Origin: NIOZ-UU13 sp964444135
GTDB taxonomy: Bacteria > Planctomycetota > Phycisphaerae > Sedimentisphaerales > Anaerobacaceae
NCBI GenBank assembly: GCA_964444135.1
Contig: CAYUFX010000011.1
Location: 7,918-71,917, forward strand
Length of the DNA: 64,000 nt
Direction of reading: 5' to 3'
Shown here: one piece after another, positions 17,127-26,202 of the stretch
Numbering within the stretch: position 1 is the stretch's first letter
Layout: each line of letters starts with the position of its first letter
Position numbers and translations under genes: made by a program
The notes under the pieces: model-generated
Seen by the model: only the letters and a program-made list of their open reading frames with translations
Databases searched by the model: none
What the model was told of the DNA's origin: nothing

Positions 17127-18455
17127 ATGGCTACACAATTAGAGAACTCGCGGACAGGGACGATTACCGAAGAGGCTAAATTTGTCGCTGAGGTGGAAAA
17201 TGTTGATGCTCAACTTATTTGTGATGAGCTTGCCGCCGGCCGGCTGGTAATACCTGCAAACAAGCTGCATTTAAAAAGCAATCTGACGCCGATGGGTATA
17301 GGCCGGGTGCTCATCACAAAAGTAAATGCAAATATCGGCACAAGCACTGTCCGCTGCTCGATAGAAGCAGAAATTGAAAAAATGAAAGCGGCACTTGCCG
17401 CCGGCGCCGATGCGATTATGGATTTGAGTACCGGCGGTGACCTTGACCAAATTCGTGAGAAACTACTTGCTCAGTGCCCGGTACCTTTCGGAACAGTGCC
17501 AATCTATGAAATGATAAAGGGCAGAAATGTCGAGGACATAGACGACAAAATAATTCTGGGGATAATCGAAAAACAAGCCAAACAAGGCGTTGATTTTTTC
17601 ACGATTCACGCCGGTGTCTTAAGGGAGCATCTGCCTTTGCTTGAGAACCGGGTGGCGGGTATCGTCAGCCGAGGGGGGGCGCTATTGGCCAAATGGATGC
17701 TATACCACAACAAACAAAATCCCCTGTACGAAATGTTCGATGATTTGTGTGGCATATTGGCTGAGTATGATATTTGTTTTTCTCTTGGCGATGGTCTTCG
17801 ACCCGGTGCAATCGCCGACGCTACCGACGAAGCACAAATCGCAGAATTAAGAACCATCGGCGAACTTACTACCAGGGCCCAGGAAAAGGGCTGTCAGGTT
17901 ATGGTCGAAGGTCCCGGGCACGTGCCGTTTGACCAGATACAATACAATATGGAAATCCAGCAGCAGATTTGTCACAATGCTCCGTTTTATGTTCTTGGCC
18001 CGCTGGTAACGGATATAGCAGCCGGCTACGACCATATAACATCAGCAATCGGCGGAACCGCCGCTGCCTTTTACGGCGCATCGTTCTTGTGTTATGTTAC
18101 GCCCAGAGAGCATCTGGGCCTACCCAATGCCGATGACGTTCGAGCCGGCGTAATTGCGGCAAAAATTGCAGCCCATGCCGCCGATGTTGCTCGCGGTTTA
18201 AAAGGCACTGCCGAGCGGGATAAAAAGCTGAGCATCGCCCGGACAAATCTGGATTGGAAAACGCATTTGGCCGAATCGCTCGACCCCCAAACGGCGGAAA
18301 AAATGCACCGCCAGGCCTGTAAAGAAATTGGTATAGAGGAATTACCATCAGCCGATTACTGCTCAATGTGCGGCCGACAGTGGTGTAGCCTCAGGATAAA
18401 CAGAGAAATCCGCGATGCTATAAAAGCCGGGAACGCCGGTCCGGTAAAACGGTGA
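17127..18455 (+). CDS. thiC: Phosphomethylpyrimidine synthase
   Basis: 442 residues, the short form found in anaerobes and archaea. ThiC converts aminoimidazole ribotide to hydroxymethylpyrimidine phosphate by radical SAM chemistry in thiamine synthesis. The C-terminal cluster motif is Cys412-X2-Cys415-X4-Cys420 (CSMCGRQWC), typical of this family. Substrate-site motifs NANIGTS, MDLSTGGDL, FTIHAG, LGDGLRPG, VEGPGHVP and ITSAIGG are intact. It is preceded by a TPP riboswitch, which fixes its role in thiamine supply. No other thi gene is in the window. Confidence 0.97.
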   Translation: MATQLENSRTGTITEEAKFVAEVENVDAQLICDELAAGRLVIPANKLHLKSNLTPMGIGRVLITKVNANIGTSTVRCSIEAEIEKMKAALAAGADAIMDLSTGGDLDQIREKLLAQCPVPFGTVPIYEMIKGRNVEDIDDKIILGIIEKQAKQGVDFFTIHAGVLREHLPLLENRVAGIVSRGGALLAKWMLYHNKQNPLYEMFDDLCGILAEYDICFSLGDGLRPGAIADATDEAQIAELRTIGELTTRAQEKGCQVMVEGPGHVPFDQIQYNMEIQQQICHNAPFYVLGPLVTDIAAGYDHITSAIGGTAAAFYGASFLCYVTPREHLGLPNADDVRAGVIAAKIAAHAADVARGLKGTAERDKKLSIARTNLDWKTHLAESLDPQTAEKMHRQACKEIGIEELPSADYCSMCGRQWCSLRINREIRDAIKAGNAGPVKR

Positions 18456-18548
18456 AACTCAGCTTTAGCCCAGTCCAATCGTTAAAAAGCGGGCACAATT
18501 TTCTGAGATGACATATCTTTAGGTGTAGGCAAGAACGAGAGACGAATA

Positions 18549-19232
18549 ATGGGTAAAGGTAAAATCCTGATAGTAGAGGATGACCGCGATATTGTCGAGA
18601 TGGTCAGGTACAATCTAAAGGAGGAAGGATTTGAGACTGTACCTGCTTTCGATGGGGAAGAGGGGATTGAATTGGCCAGGAAAGAACGGCCGGATTTGAT
18701 TATTCTCGACCTGATGCTGCCTGTTATAGACGGCTTCGAAGTCTGTAGAATCGTTAAAAACGACCAGGTAACAGCGGATATACCAATTATTATCCTGAGT
18801 GCAAAATCACAAGAGACAGACAAAGTAGTGGGTTTGGAATTAGGTGCGGATGATTACGTAACAAAACCTTTCAGCCCAAGAGAATTAATCGCAAGAATTC
18901 GGGCAATTTTGAGAAGAGGTCATGAACACCGGCTCGCCGAAAAGATAGAAAGAGGAGATATTGTCATAGATGGTGCCAGGCATAAGGTGACCGTGAGCGG
19001 AAAAGAAATTTCGCTGACTTTTACGGAGTTTAAGCTTCTGGAGGTTATGGCTCGAAGGCCCGGCGTTGTGTTGTCAAGAAATCAAATTTTAGATGCAGTC
19101 TCAGGTGGCGACACCATTGTTTGTGACAGGACAGTCGATGCACATATTAAATCATTGAGGCAGAAATTAGGTCAGGCAAAGAATTACATCGAGACTATTC
19201 GAGGTGCCGGTTACAGATTTAAGGACTTGTAA
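18549..19232 (+). CDS. phoB: OmpR-family response regulator, PhoB type
   Basis: 227 residues. The receiver domain (1-120) has acidic residues Asp11/Asp12, phospho-acceptor Asp54 (IILDLMLP) and the switch Lys in VTKPFSP. A winged-helix domain (135-227) ends TVDAHIKSLRQKL...IETIRGAGYRF, as in PhoB/PhoP. It is paired with a histidine kinase gene 161 bases downstream and with a phosphate-transport cluster, so it is assigned as the phosphate-starvation regulator. Naming rests on context as well as the family. Confidence 0.9.
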   Translation: MGKGKILIVEDDRDIVEMVRYNLKEEGFETVPAFDGEEGIELARKERPDLIILDLMLPVIDGFEVCRIVKNDQVTADIPIIILSAKSQETDKVVGLELGADDYVTKPFSPRELIARIRAILRRGHEHRLAEKIERGDIVIDGARHKVTVSGKEISLTFTEFKLLEVMARRPGVVLSRNQILDAVSGGDTIVCDRTVDAHIKSLRQKLGQAKNYIETIRGAGYRFKDL

Positions 19233-19247
19233 ATAAATTATCTTCCA

Positions 19248-19355
19248 TTTTTGGCTGGCTGCGGCTTCAGCTGGCGGTGTCAGCAAAACTCGGACTACCA
19301 ACCAGTAGGCCTGCGCTTTACTTCCTTGCCAGCCTTGTCCTCGCACAGCCAAAAA
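19248..19355. repeat. 108-bp palindromic element between phoB and phoR
   Basis: TTTTTGGCTG (19248-19257) and CAGCCAAAAA (19346-19355) are perfect inverted arms around a GC-rich core with further internal complementarity (GGCTGGC / GCCAGCC). It occupies nearly all of the 161-base gap between the regulator and kinase genes, and could lower kinase expression relative to the regulator by folding in the message. Confidence 0.6.
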
Positions 19356-19393
19356 CGAAACCTAATTTCTTTACCAGTCCTAAGGAAGTATAG

Positions 19394-20818
19394 ATGAGAA
19401 GCAAAATCATCTGGAAATTCTTCGGCGCCTTTGTACTTTTGACTATTATAGCGGTCTTCGTGTTGAACTTTTTTGTAAGCTTGAAACTGCGAGACCACTT
19501 TGAACAGAGGATTTCTGAGCAGTTACAAAGTAATGCCGTATTAGTCGGCGATATTCTGAAGGAGGATTTAATTGAGGGCAGGGGCGAAGACATTCAAAAT
19601 AAGATTATAGCTTTGGCTGATAAATTAGATTTGAGAATTACAGTTATTGATAGGCGGGGCAAAGTTATAGGGGACTCGGAAACCACCCCATCCTTGATGG
19701 AAAATCATGCTGATCGGCCTGAAGTAATAAGGGCTTTTGAAAACGGTTTTGGCCAGAGTACTCGTTTCAGCGATACTTTGGATTATAATATGAAGTATGT
19801 TGCCATACGTGTAAATGATGGTGATGAACATTTGGGGATTGTACGTTTTGCCTTGCCGCTTTCCGAGGTCCAGCTTCAAATACAGACCATATACAGAGTG
19901 GTATTGTTGGGAGCATTCATTGCCGTTGTGATTGCCCTGACAGTAGCATATTTTATTTCCAGGAGCATAATTTCTCCAATTAGCCAAATGCAGATTGTAG
20001 CTCAACGGATTGCCAAAGGAGATTTCAGCAGGAAGGTAAAAATTAAGAGCAGAGACGAACTGGGCGAATTAGCAAAATCATTGAATATAATGGCCGATGA
20101 GCTGCAGCAAAAGATTGAGAGTCTTAAGCGGATGGACAGGGTAAGGACGGATTTTGTTGCTAACGTATCACATGAGCTTAAGACACCTCTGACTTTGATT
20201 AAAGGCTATATAGAAACGCTTCAAGATAGAGCAATGGATGACAAAGAAAAGGCGCACAAATTCATTTCGATCATAAAGGAGCATACAAGCCGGCTTGAAA
20301 ACATAATAAATGATTTGTTGAGCCTGAGCGAACTCGAGCTTTCCAGAAACTCGATAGAAAAAACGGAGTTTGATTTGAGGCATCTTATAGATGAGGTTGC
20401 GATGGGATTCGGTCATGCCCTTGATGCAAAGCAGCAAACATTGAGTATAAATTCACAAGGCGATGATTTTGGAGTTAAGGCTGATAGCGATAAAATTGAA
20501 CAGGTTTTTGTAAACCTGATAGACAATGCCATAAAATACACCAAAGATGCCGGCCGGATTAATATTTCACTTCTTGAGCAACAAGATGCAATCACCGTTA
20601 CTGTTGAGGACAATGGAATAGGGATAGCAAAGGAACATCTCGATAGGGTTTTTGAGAGATTTTACCGTGTTGATAAGGCACGTTCACGCCAGCTTGGCGG
20701 TACGGGGCTGGGCCTGGGAATAGCCAAGCACATCGTCATAGCCCACAATGGCGAAATACATATTGAAAGCGAGATAAACAAAGGTGCAACGGTTTCCGTT
20801 ACACTACCGAAAAAATAG
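19394..20818 (+). CDS. phoR: Phosphate-type sensor histidine kinase
   Basis: 474 residues. Two membrane segments (8-30 and 167-188) bracket a periplasmic PAS-like sensor. Then come HAMP (190-243), a HisKA domain with His260 (NVSHELKTPLTLIKGY) and a HATPase domain with the N box (FVNLIDNAIKYT), G1 (VEDNGIGI), F box (FERFYRV) and G2 (GGTGLGLGIAKHI). By family it phosphorylates the partner regulator encoded upstream. AAGGAAG precedes the ATG. The downstream PHO box and phosphate-uptake genes support the PhoR assignment. Confidence 0.9.
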   Translation: MRSKIIWKFFGAFVLLTIIAVFVLNFFVSLKLRDHFEQRISEQLQSNAVLVGDILKEDLIEGRGEDIQNKIIALADKLDLRITVIDRRGKVIGDSETTPSLMENHADRPEVIRAFENGFGQSTRFSDTLDYNMKYVAIRVNDGDEHLGIVRFALPLSEVQLQIQTIYRVVLLGAFIAVVIALTVAYFISRSIISPISQMQIVAQRIAKGDFSRKVKIKSRDELGELAKSLNIMADELQQKIESLKRMDRVRTDFVANVSHELKTPLTLIKGYIETLQDRAMDDKEKAHKFISIIKEHTSRLENIINDLLSLSELELSRNSIEKTEFDLRHLIDEVAMGFGHALDAKQQTLSINSQGDDFGVKADSDKIEQVFVNLIDNAIKYTKDAGRINISLLEQQDAITVTVEDNGIGIAKEHLDRVFERFYRVDKARSRQLGGTGLGLGIAKHIVIAHNGEIHIESEINKGATVSVTLPKK

Positions 20819-20834
20819 AGCACTTTTTTTCGTC

Positions 20835-20872
20835 TTCACTAAATTTTCACATTTTCTTCATACGCTCTTCAC
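20835..20872 (+). promoter_or_regulatory. Four-unit PHO box upstream of the Na/Pi symporter
   Basis: TTCAC/TTCAC/TTCAT/TTCAC begin at 20835, 20846, 20857 and 20868, exactly 11 bases apart with six-base spacers. Direct repeats with an 11-base period are the hallmark of PhoB/PhoP binding sites in several phyla. The site starts 17 bases after the phoR stop codon and ends 25 bases before the symporter ATG. A weak -10-like TACTGT follows at 20883-20888. Confidence 0.75.
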
Positions 20873-20897
20873 GCTCAAAGTGTACTGTAAAAAGTAT

Positions 20898-22031
20898 ATG
20901 AAGCATAAAGTTAAAACATTCTCCCATATTCTCTTAGTGATAGGACTGCTCTATTTTTTCCTGGTGAGCATCGGCCTAATGGGAGCCGCTCTCAAAGGCT
21001 TTGGCAAGGGCTTTGCTGAAAATCTAATCAGAACAACATCAAATCCCTTTGTCGCTTTGTTCATCGGGATATTAGCTACCAGTACAATTCAAAGCTCGTC
21101 GTGCACGACATCGATTGTTGTGGGCATGGTAAGCTCCGGAGTCATTACTGTCGATAATGCCGTCTATATTGTTATGGGCGCCAATATTGGGACCACCGTA
21201 ACAAACACAATCGTCTCTTTGGCACACATGACGCGGCGGGATGAGTTCAGGCGCGCTATAAGCGTAGCATCCATGCACGATTTTTTTAACTTTTTCTGTG
21301 TTTGTCTCTTACTTCCGCTGGAATTGGCCACGGGATTTATTAAAAAATGCGCTCATGGAATGGCTACCTTGTTCGGAAATGTTGGAGGGATTAAGTTCAC
21401 CAGCCCGATTAAACTGGCTACAGAACCGGCAGTGCATTTTATCCGGAATATGATGCAATTTCTGATAAAGCACCTGTTCACCGGTGAAATATATGTGTAT
21501 ATTTTTGTGTTAATTGTGTCGGTTTTAATGTTGTTTCTATCTCTTTATTTCCTGGTGAAGGTCATGAAGTCCCTGGTCATAAAAAGGGCAGAGATTATTT
21601 TGGACAACGTCGTCACCAGAAGCAGGTTGTTAGGCCTTTTTGCAGGTCTGATTTTTACAATTATTGTTCAGAGCAGTTCCGTTACAACCACATTGTTGGT
21701 TCCTCTTGCTGCTGCCGGCGTTATTGCAATCGAGACCGCATTCTCAATAACTATGGGTGCTAACATCGGGACGACCACCACTGCTATACTCGCGTCATTT
21801 GCCACTGGAAACATCTCGGCAATCGTTGTCGCATTCGAACATTTTCTGTTTAACACGATAGGAGTTTTGATTGTTTTCCCAATAAGAGCTATTAGAATGA
21901 TCCCGATAAATCTTGCCAAGTCCCTGGGAAACCTGGCTTACAACAAAAGAAGGTACGCATTTATTTATGTATTGAGTGTATTTTTCTTTATACCGGCATT
22001 ATTAATTTTTATATCTAAATGTTTCAAATAG
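20898..22031 (+). CDS. Na+/phosphate symporter (NptA/PF02690 family)
   Basis: 377 residues from ATG 20898. The frame continues upstream to 20784, but that part overlaps phoR and the PHO box and is not membrane-like. Two inverted Na_Pi_cotrans repeats carry the QSSS signatures (TSTIQSSSCTTSIV and IVQSSSVTTTLLVPL) and MGANIGTT twice. It has eight or more membrane segments. It imports phosphate with sodium across the cytoplasmic membrane. Many relatives carry a fused C-terminal PhoU domain; here that domain is encoded by the next gene. Confidence 0.9.
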   Translation: MKHKVKTFSHILLVIGLLYFFLVSIGLMGAALKGFGKGFAENLIRTTSNPFVALFIGILATSTIQSSSCTTSIVVGMVSSGVITVDNAVYIVMGANIGTTVTNTIVSLAHMTRRDEFRRAISVASMHDFFNFFCVCLLLPLELATGFIKKCAHGMATLFGNVGGIKFTSPIKLATEPAVHFIRNMMQFLIKHLFTGEIYVYIFVLIVSVLMLFLSLYFLVKVMKSLVIKRAEIILDNVVTRSRLLGLFAGLIFTIIVQSSSVTTTLLVPLAAAGVIAIETAFSITMGANIGTTTTAILASFATGNISAIVVAFEHFLFNTIGVLIVFPIRAIRMIPINLAKSLGNLAYNKRRYAFIYVLSVFFFIPALLIFISKCFK

Positions 22032-22042
22032 GAAAAACGAAT

Positions 22043-22714
22043 ATGTTCAAAAATCTATTAAGTTTTTGGAAAGGCAAAGATTTTCTATCTCAGGTTCTTG
22101 AGGAATTCAGGGATATGTTAGAGGACTCAAAATGTATGTTCGAAGCTGTTTGCCGCCGCTTGTTAGATAGCGTCGAAGAGCCGGATTTAAAGAAGAAAAT
22201 CTACGAGGTAGATAAGAAGGTAAATCGTTTGCAGAAAGGAATACGCAAACGAATTGTTGAACATCTTTCCCTTCAGCCAACAGTCGAGGTGCCCGCGTGT
22301 TTGTTGTTAATGAGTGTTGTAAAAGATGCGGAAAGGCTGGGTGACTATTGCAAGAACCTTTATGAAGTTACCGAGCTTCTCGAAAAGCCCATAGATAAAT
22401 CAGTCTTTTCACAGTATTTTAATGATATTGACAAGGGTATTCTTGCTCTGTTTGAACAGACAAAAGAAACGTTTATAGAAGCGGATATAGATAAAGCCGG
22501 CTTGGCATTCGATGTCGAGCATAAAATAGCAAAACGCTGTGACAGTATTGTTGAACAGATAGCAAAAAGCAACCTTTCAGTCAACGAAGCGGTATCTTTT
22601 ACTTTGATTGCAAGGCATTTTAAGCGCATTGTGGCTCATCTGGTAAATATCGCAACTTCCGTGATTTTGCCGATAAGTGACCTTGACTATTTTGATGAAA
22701 AAGCAGATGAGTAA
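22043..22714 (+). CDS. PhoU-like (DUF47-type) protein
   Basis: 223 residues, all helical, resembling one PhoU-domain bundle with E/D-rich metal-type motifs (KDAERLGDYCKNLYEV, ARHFKRIVAHLVNIAT). The start at ATG 22043 is chosen because TAGGAAAA is well spaced before it; an ATG at 22019 overlaps the end of the symporter gene. Position right after the symporter suggests it acts as that transporter's regulator, while the second PhoU (26203) serves PstSCAB. The functional split is inference. Confidence 0.8.
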   Translation: MFKNLLSFWKGKDFLSQVLEEFRDMLEDSKCMFEAVCRRLLDSVEEPDLKKKIYEVDKKVNRLQKGIRKRIVEHLSLQPTVEVPACLLLMSVVKDAERLGDYCKNLYEVTELLEKPIDKSVFSQYFNDIDKGILALFEQTKETFIEADIDKAGLAFDVEHKIAKRCDSIVEQIAKSNLSVNEAVSFTLIARHFKRIVAHLVNIATSVILPISDLDYFDEKADE

Positions 22715-22732
22715 TAAGTTAACCTTCGATGA

Positions 22733-22738
22733 TATAAT
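22733..22738 (+). promoter_or_regulatory. Possible -10 element for the pst operon
   Basis: A perfect TATAAT lies 60 bases before the pstS ATG. No matching TTGACA-type -35 is present at 16-18 bases, as is usual for activator-dependent Pho promoters, but I could not find a clear 11-base repeat upstream either. Tentative. Confidence 0.3.
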
Positions 22739-22797
22739 GTTTTGCAATATACCAACTAACTCTAATGGCTATTAGAAATATTGTAGGGGATAGAAAA

Positions 22798-23691
22798 ATG
22801 AGTTGTAAAGTAAGTAAATTTGTAAGGGAAATGTTTACTTTAGTTGTTATGGCAATGATAGTGTTCGTGGCGATACCGGGTTGTTCAAAGCGAGATGATC
22901 AAGCCGAAAGCGAAGAGAGATATATAACCATTAAAGGCTCTGATACTATGGTGCATCTTGTTAGTAGCTGGGCAGAAACATTCATGCAGGAAAATCCCGG
23001 TACTGAAGTTTCGGTTACCGGAGGTGGCTCAGGGACAGGAATAGCCGCACTTCTAAACGGCACGACCGATATTTGTGCGGCCTCGCGAAAGATAAAAAAT
23101 AACGAATTAATGCTGGCTATACAGAAAAACATTCATCCAAATGAAATTGTTGTCGCGAGGGATGGAATCGCGGTAGTAGTTAATCCTGACAATCCTATTG
23201 GCGAGCTAACAATAGAGCAATTAGGTAAAATTTTCACAGGCGACTGTCCTCGTTGGAGTGATGTTGGTGGCCCTGATGAAGAAATTTTGGTACTTTCCAG
23301 AGAGTCGAGTTCCGGAACTTACGTATTTTTCCAAGAGATGGTACTTAAAAAGCAAGATTACATGCAGGACGCGAAACTACTTCCTGCTACATCGGCGATT
23401 ATACAATCGGCTTCTACGGACAAATGGGCAATAGGATATGTCGGATTAGGTTATGCCCTTGCAGCTAAAGACAAGGTGAAAATCATAGCGGTTAAAGCCG
23501 ATGACAAATCCGCTGCTGTTATACCGTCAGACCAGACCGTAAAATCAGGACAGTATCCTATCGCCCGACCGCTGTATCTCTACCTTGACAGTGAACCGGA
23601 TGGGACAATAAAGAAATTTATAGATTTTTGCCTTAGCTCCGAAGGTCAATCAATAGTAACAGAGACCGGATACATTGCGATTAAACAATGA
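22798..23691 (+). CDS. pstS: Phosphate-binding lipoprotein PstS
   Basis: 297 residues from ATG 22798, chosen for AGGGGA at 22785-22790; the frame opens at 22765. A lipobox FVAIPGC anchors it. Phosphate-site motifs are KGSDTMVHL, GGGSGTGIAAL and SRESSSGTYVFF, typical of PstS. It captures phosphate at the outer face of the cytoplasmic membrane for the PstCAB transporter. Its stop overlaps the pstC start (ATGA), so the genes are translationally coupled. Confidence 0.93.
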   Translation: MSCKVSKFVREMFTLVVMAMIVFVAIPGCSKRDDQAESEERYITIKGSDTMVHLVSSWAETFMQENPGTEVSVTGGGSGTGIAALLNGTTDICAASRKIKNNELMLAIQKNIHPNEIVVARDGIAVVVNPDNPIGELTIEQLGKIFTGDCPRWSDVGGPDEEILVLSRESSSGTYVFFQEMVLKKQDYMQDAKLLPATSAIIQSASTDKWAIGYVGLGYALAAKDKVKIIAVKADDKSAAVIPSDQTVKSGQYPIARPLYLYLDSEPDGTIKKFIDFCLSSEGQSIVTETGYIAIKQ

Positions 23692-24560
23692 GAGTTGCTT
23701 GGAAAGAAAAAGCCGTAAAACTAATATTGTTGGCCACAGCTTCAACGAGCATTCTGATTGTAGCAGGCATATTTGTGTTCTTAGGCAGAGAGGCCGGGCC
23801 GTTTGCTATTGAGCCGGGATTAAAAGAGCTTCTGGGCAAACGATGGATACCTGTATCCTTCCAGAAAGAGTCATTCGGTATCATGCCTTTAGTTGCGGGC
23901 TCACTTTTGGTTACAGCACTGGCAACGCTGCTGACATTGCCGTTTGGTATAGGTGCATCGGTGTATATCTCAGAGCTGGCAAGGCCCACTGAGAGAGAAA
24001 TACTCAAGCCGTTTATAGAAATACTGGCTGGAATCCCATCCGTTGTTATTGGTTTTTTTGGCCTGGTTGTATTAGTACCTTTGGTAAAGGCCTGTTTTAG
24101 ACTATCGACAGGATTAACTGCTTTGGCTGGTGCAATACTATTGGCGCTGATGGCGATACCGACGGTAATTTCTATCTCTGAGGATGCTATAAGAAGCGTA
24201 CCTCTATCCTATAAGCAGGCTTCTCTGGCATTGGGTGCAAGTAAAATGCAGACTATATGGAGGGTAACGGTTCCGGCGGCACTTCCGGGAATAACCGCGG
24301 CTGTAATGCTCGGTATGGGCAGGGTTATCGGGGAAACTATGGCGGTGATGATGGTTACCGGCAATGCCGCAATTATAACCGCATCACCGTTTGATTCAGT
24401 GCGGACAATGACCGCCACCATCGCAGCGGAAATGGGCGAGGTCGCTTTTGGAAGTAACCATTACAGGGCCTTATTTTGTGTCGGCATCGTCTTGCTGCTG
24501 GCAACATTCGGATTAAATATAGTCGCACAAAAGGTTTTAAAGAAACATAGGGTAAGATAA
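23688..24560 (+). CDS. pstC: Phosphate ABC transporter permease PstC
   Basis: 290 residues with six predicted membrane segments and the BPD_transp_1 EAA loop (YKQASLALGASKMQTIWRV). The N-terminal periplasmic loop and GMGRVIGETMAVMMVTGN are typical of PstC. It starts inside the pstS stop (ATGA) and ends one base over the pstA start, so it belongs to a tight operon. It forms the membrane channel with PstA. Confidence 0.93.
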   Translation: MRVAWKEKAVKLILLATASTSILIVAGIFVFLGREAGPFAIEPGLKELLGKRWIPVSFQKESFGIMPLVAGSLLVTALATLLTLPFGIGASVYISELARPTEREILKPFIEILAGIPSVVIGFFGLVVLVPLVKACFRLSTGLTALAGAILLALMAIPTVISISEDAIRSVPLSYKQASLALGASKMQTIWRVTVPAALPGITAAVMLGMGRVIGETMAVMMVTGNAAIITASPFDSVRTMTATIAAEMGEVAFGSNHYRALFCVGIVLLLATFGLNIVAQKVLKKHRVR

Positions 24561-25411
24561 TGCTTAGGGCAGTATTACAACGAGCAGCCTATTGGTTAAT
24601 GCGGGCAATGACCTATTTCATTGTATTTATCATTGCCTCCATAATTCTTAAGATACTCTGGAATGGTCTGCCGGCAGTGAGCTGGGAATTTCTGACCAAA
24701 ATGCCGAGAAGCAGCGGGGCTGAGGGAGGAATACTGCCGGCAATTGTAGGTACCTTATATCTGGTGACGGGCACTATAGCCGTGGCGCTTCCACTGGGTA
24801 TGGCAACTGCAATTTATCTGTCGGAATATGCAAAGCAGGGAAGATTCACCCGCACTATACGCCTTGCCATAATAACGCTCGCCGGTGTTCCATCAATAGT
24901 TTTCGGGCTCTTCGGGCTTGGTTTATTTGTAATATTTCTGAACTTCGGCGCATCTATAATTTCCGGCTGTCTTACGCTGGCATGTATGATATTGCCGACC
25001 ATTATCGTATCCAGTGAGGAAGCTCTGCGAACTGTTCCTCAGTCTTTAAGAGAAGGCAGTCTTGCACTGGGTGCTACAAAGTGGCAGACCATTTACAAAA
25101 ACGTGCTGCCATATTCATTTTCGGGAATGCTTACCGGCTCTATCCTGGGTATCGGACGAGCTGCCGGAGAAACCGCGCCGATACTGCTGACAGTTGCCGC
25201 TTTTTATCTGCCTAAATTGCCAAGGTCTATATTCGACCAGGTAATGGCGCTGCCGTACCACCTTTACATCCTGGCAACCCAGCATCCCGAAGCGGATAAG
25301 GTCAGGCCGATGCAGTATGCAACGGCACTTGTGCTTCTGGCATTGGTCCTCGGGGTTAACCTTGCCGCGATATTGCTAAGAATCCGTATTAGGAAGAAAC
25401 GCCGATGGTAG
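24560..25411 (+). CDS. pstA: Phosphate ABC transporter permease PstA
   Basis: 283 residues, six membrane segments, with the EAA loop (LREGSLALGATKWQTIYKN) and the PstA signature GIGRAAGETAPILLT. An extracytoplasmic loop (PRSSGAEGGILPAIVGT) is conserved in PstA. The start overlaps pstC by one base and the end overlaps pstB by seven. It partners PstC in the high-affinity phosphate importer. Confidence 0.93.
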   Translation: MLRAVLQRAAYWLMRAMTYFIVFIIASIILKILWNGLPAVSWEFLTKMPRSSGAEGGILPAIVGTLYLVTGTIAVALPLGMATAIYLSEYAKQGRFTRTIRLAIITLAGVPSIVFGLFGLGLFVIFLNFGASIISGCLTLACMILPTIIVSSEEALRTVPQSLREGSLALGATKWQTIYKNVLPYSFSGMLTGSILGIGRAAGETAPILLTVAAFYLPKLPRSIFDQVMALPYHLYILATQHPEADKVRPMQYATALVLLALVLGVNLAAILLRIRIRKKRRW

Positions 25412-26187
25412 ATAATAAGTCTAATAATGACACGGAAGTAGAAATACGGGTTAAGGACCTGGACTTTTATTATGGTAACGTGCAAGCACTGTTTAAGGTT
25501 ACGATGGACATACCCGCCAGGAACGTTACGGCCCTGATTGGTCCGTCAGGCTGCGGTAAATCAACTTTTCTTCGGACACTGAACCGAATGAACGATATCA
25601 TTGATGGAGCACGCACCAGCGGCAGCGTTTTGATAGATGATGAAGATATCTATCGAAGCGGGGTCGATATCGTAAGTCTGCGGAAGAAAGTCGGGATGGT
25701 CTTTCAAAAATCCAATCCATTTCCAAAATCTATCTTTGATAATGTGGCCTATGGTCCACGAATTCACGGCGTCAAAAACCGTAGAAAGCTTGCTGAAATC
25801 GTGGAAAGGAGCCTTATACGCGCGGCACTGTGGAATGAGGTTAAAGACCGTCTGGATAAGAATGCAATGGATTTATCCGGTGGGCAGCAGCAAAGACTCT
25901 GTATTGCCAGGGCGCTGGCAATACAGCCGGAGATACTGCTAATGGATGAGCCTGCATCGGCTCTCGACCCACAATCTACCGCGAAAATAGAAGACCTTAT
26001 CGACGAGCTTCGCAGTGACTATACCATCGTAATTGTAACACACAATATGCAGCAGGCCGCTCGTGTCTCCGACTTAACAGCTTTCCTCTATGAAGGATAT
26101 CTCATAGAGGTCGGCCCCACCAAGCAAGTCTTTACCAAACCACGAAAGGAAAAAACCGAAGATTACATTACCGGAAGATTTGGATAA
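25405..26187 (+). CDS. pstB: Phosphate ABC transporter ATPase PstB
   Basis: 260 residues. Walker A GPSGCGKST, Q-loop GMVFQKSNPFP (the FPKS variant typical of PstB), signature LSGGQQQRLCIARAL, Walker B ILLMDEPASALDP and switch His in VTHNM are all intact. It drives phosphate import through PstCA. It overlaps the pstA end and is followed 15 bases later by phoU. Confidence 0.95.
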   Translation: MVDNKSNNDTEVEIRVKDLDFYYGNVQALFKVTMDIPARNVTALIGPSGCGKSTFLRTLNRMNDIIDGARTSGSVLIDDEDIYRSGVDIVSLRKKVGMVFQKSNPFPKSIFDNVAYGPRIHGVKNRRKLAEIVERSLIRAALWNEVKDRLDKNAMDLSGGQQQRLCIARALAIQPEILLMDEPASALDPQSTAKIEDLIDELRSDYTIVIVTHNMQQAARVSDLTAFLYEGYLIEVGPTKQVFTKPRKEKTEDYITGRFG

Positions 26188-26202
26188 AGGGATAAAGATA
26201 TC

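Noticed and set aside
20784..20897. Upstream start for the Na/Pi symporter
   Set aside because: It overlaps phoR and the PHO box, and the added residues are not like the family's N terminus.
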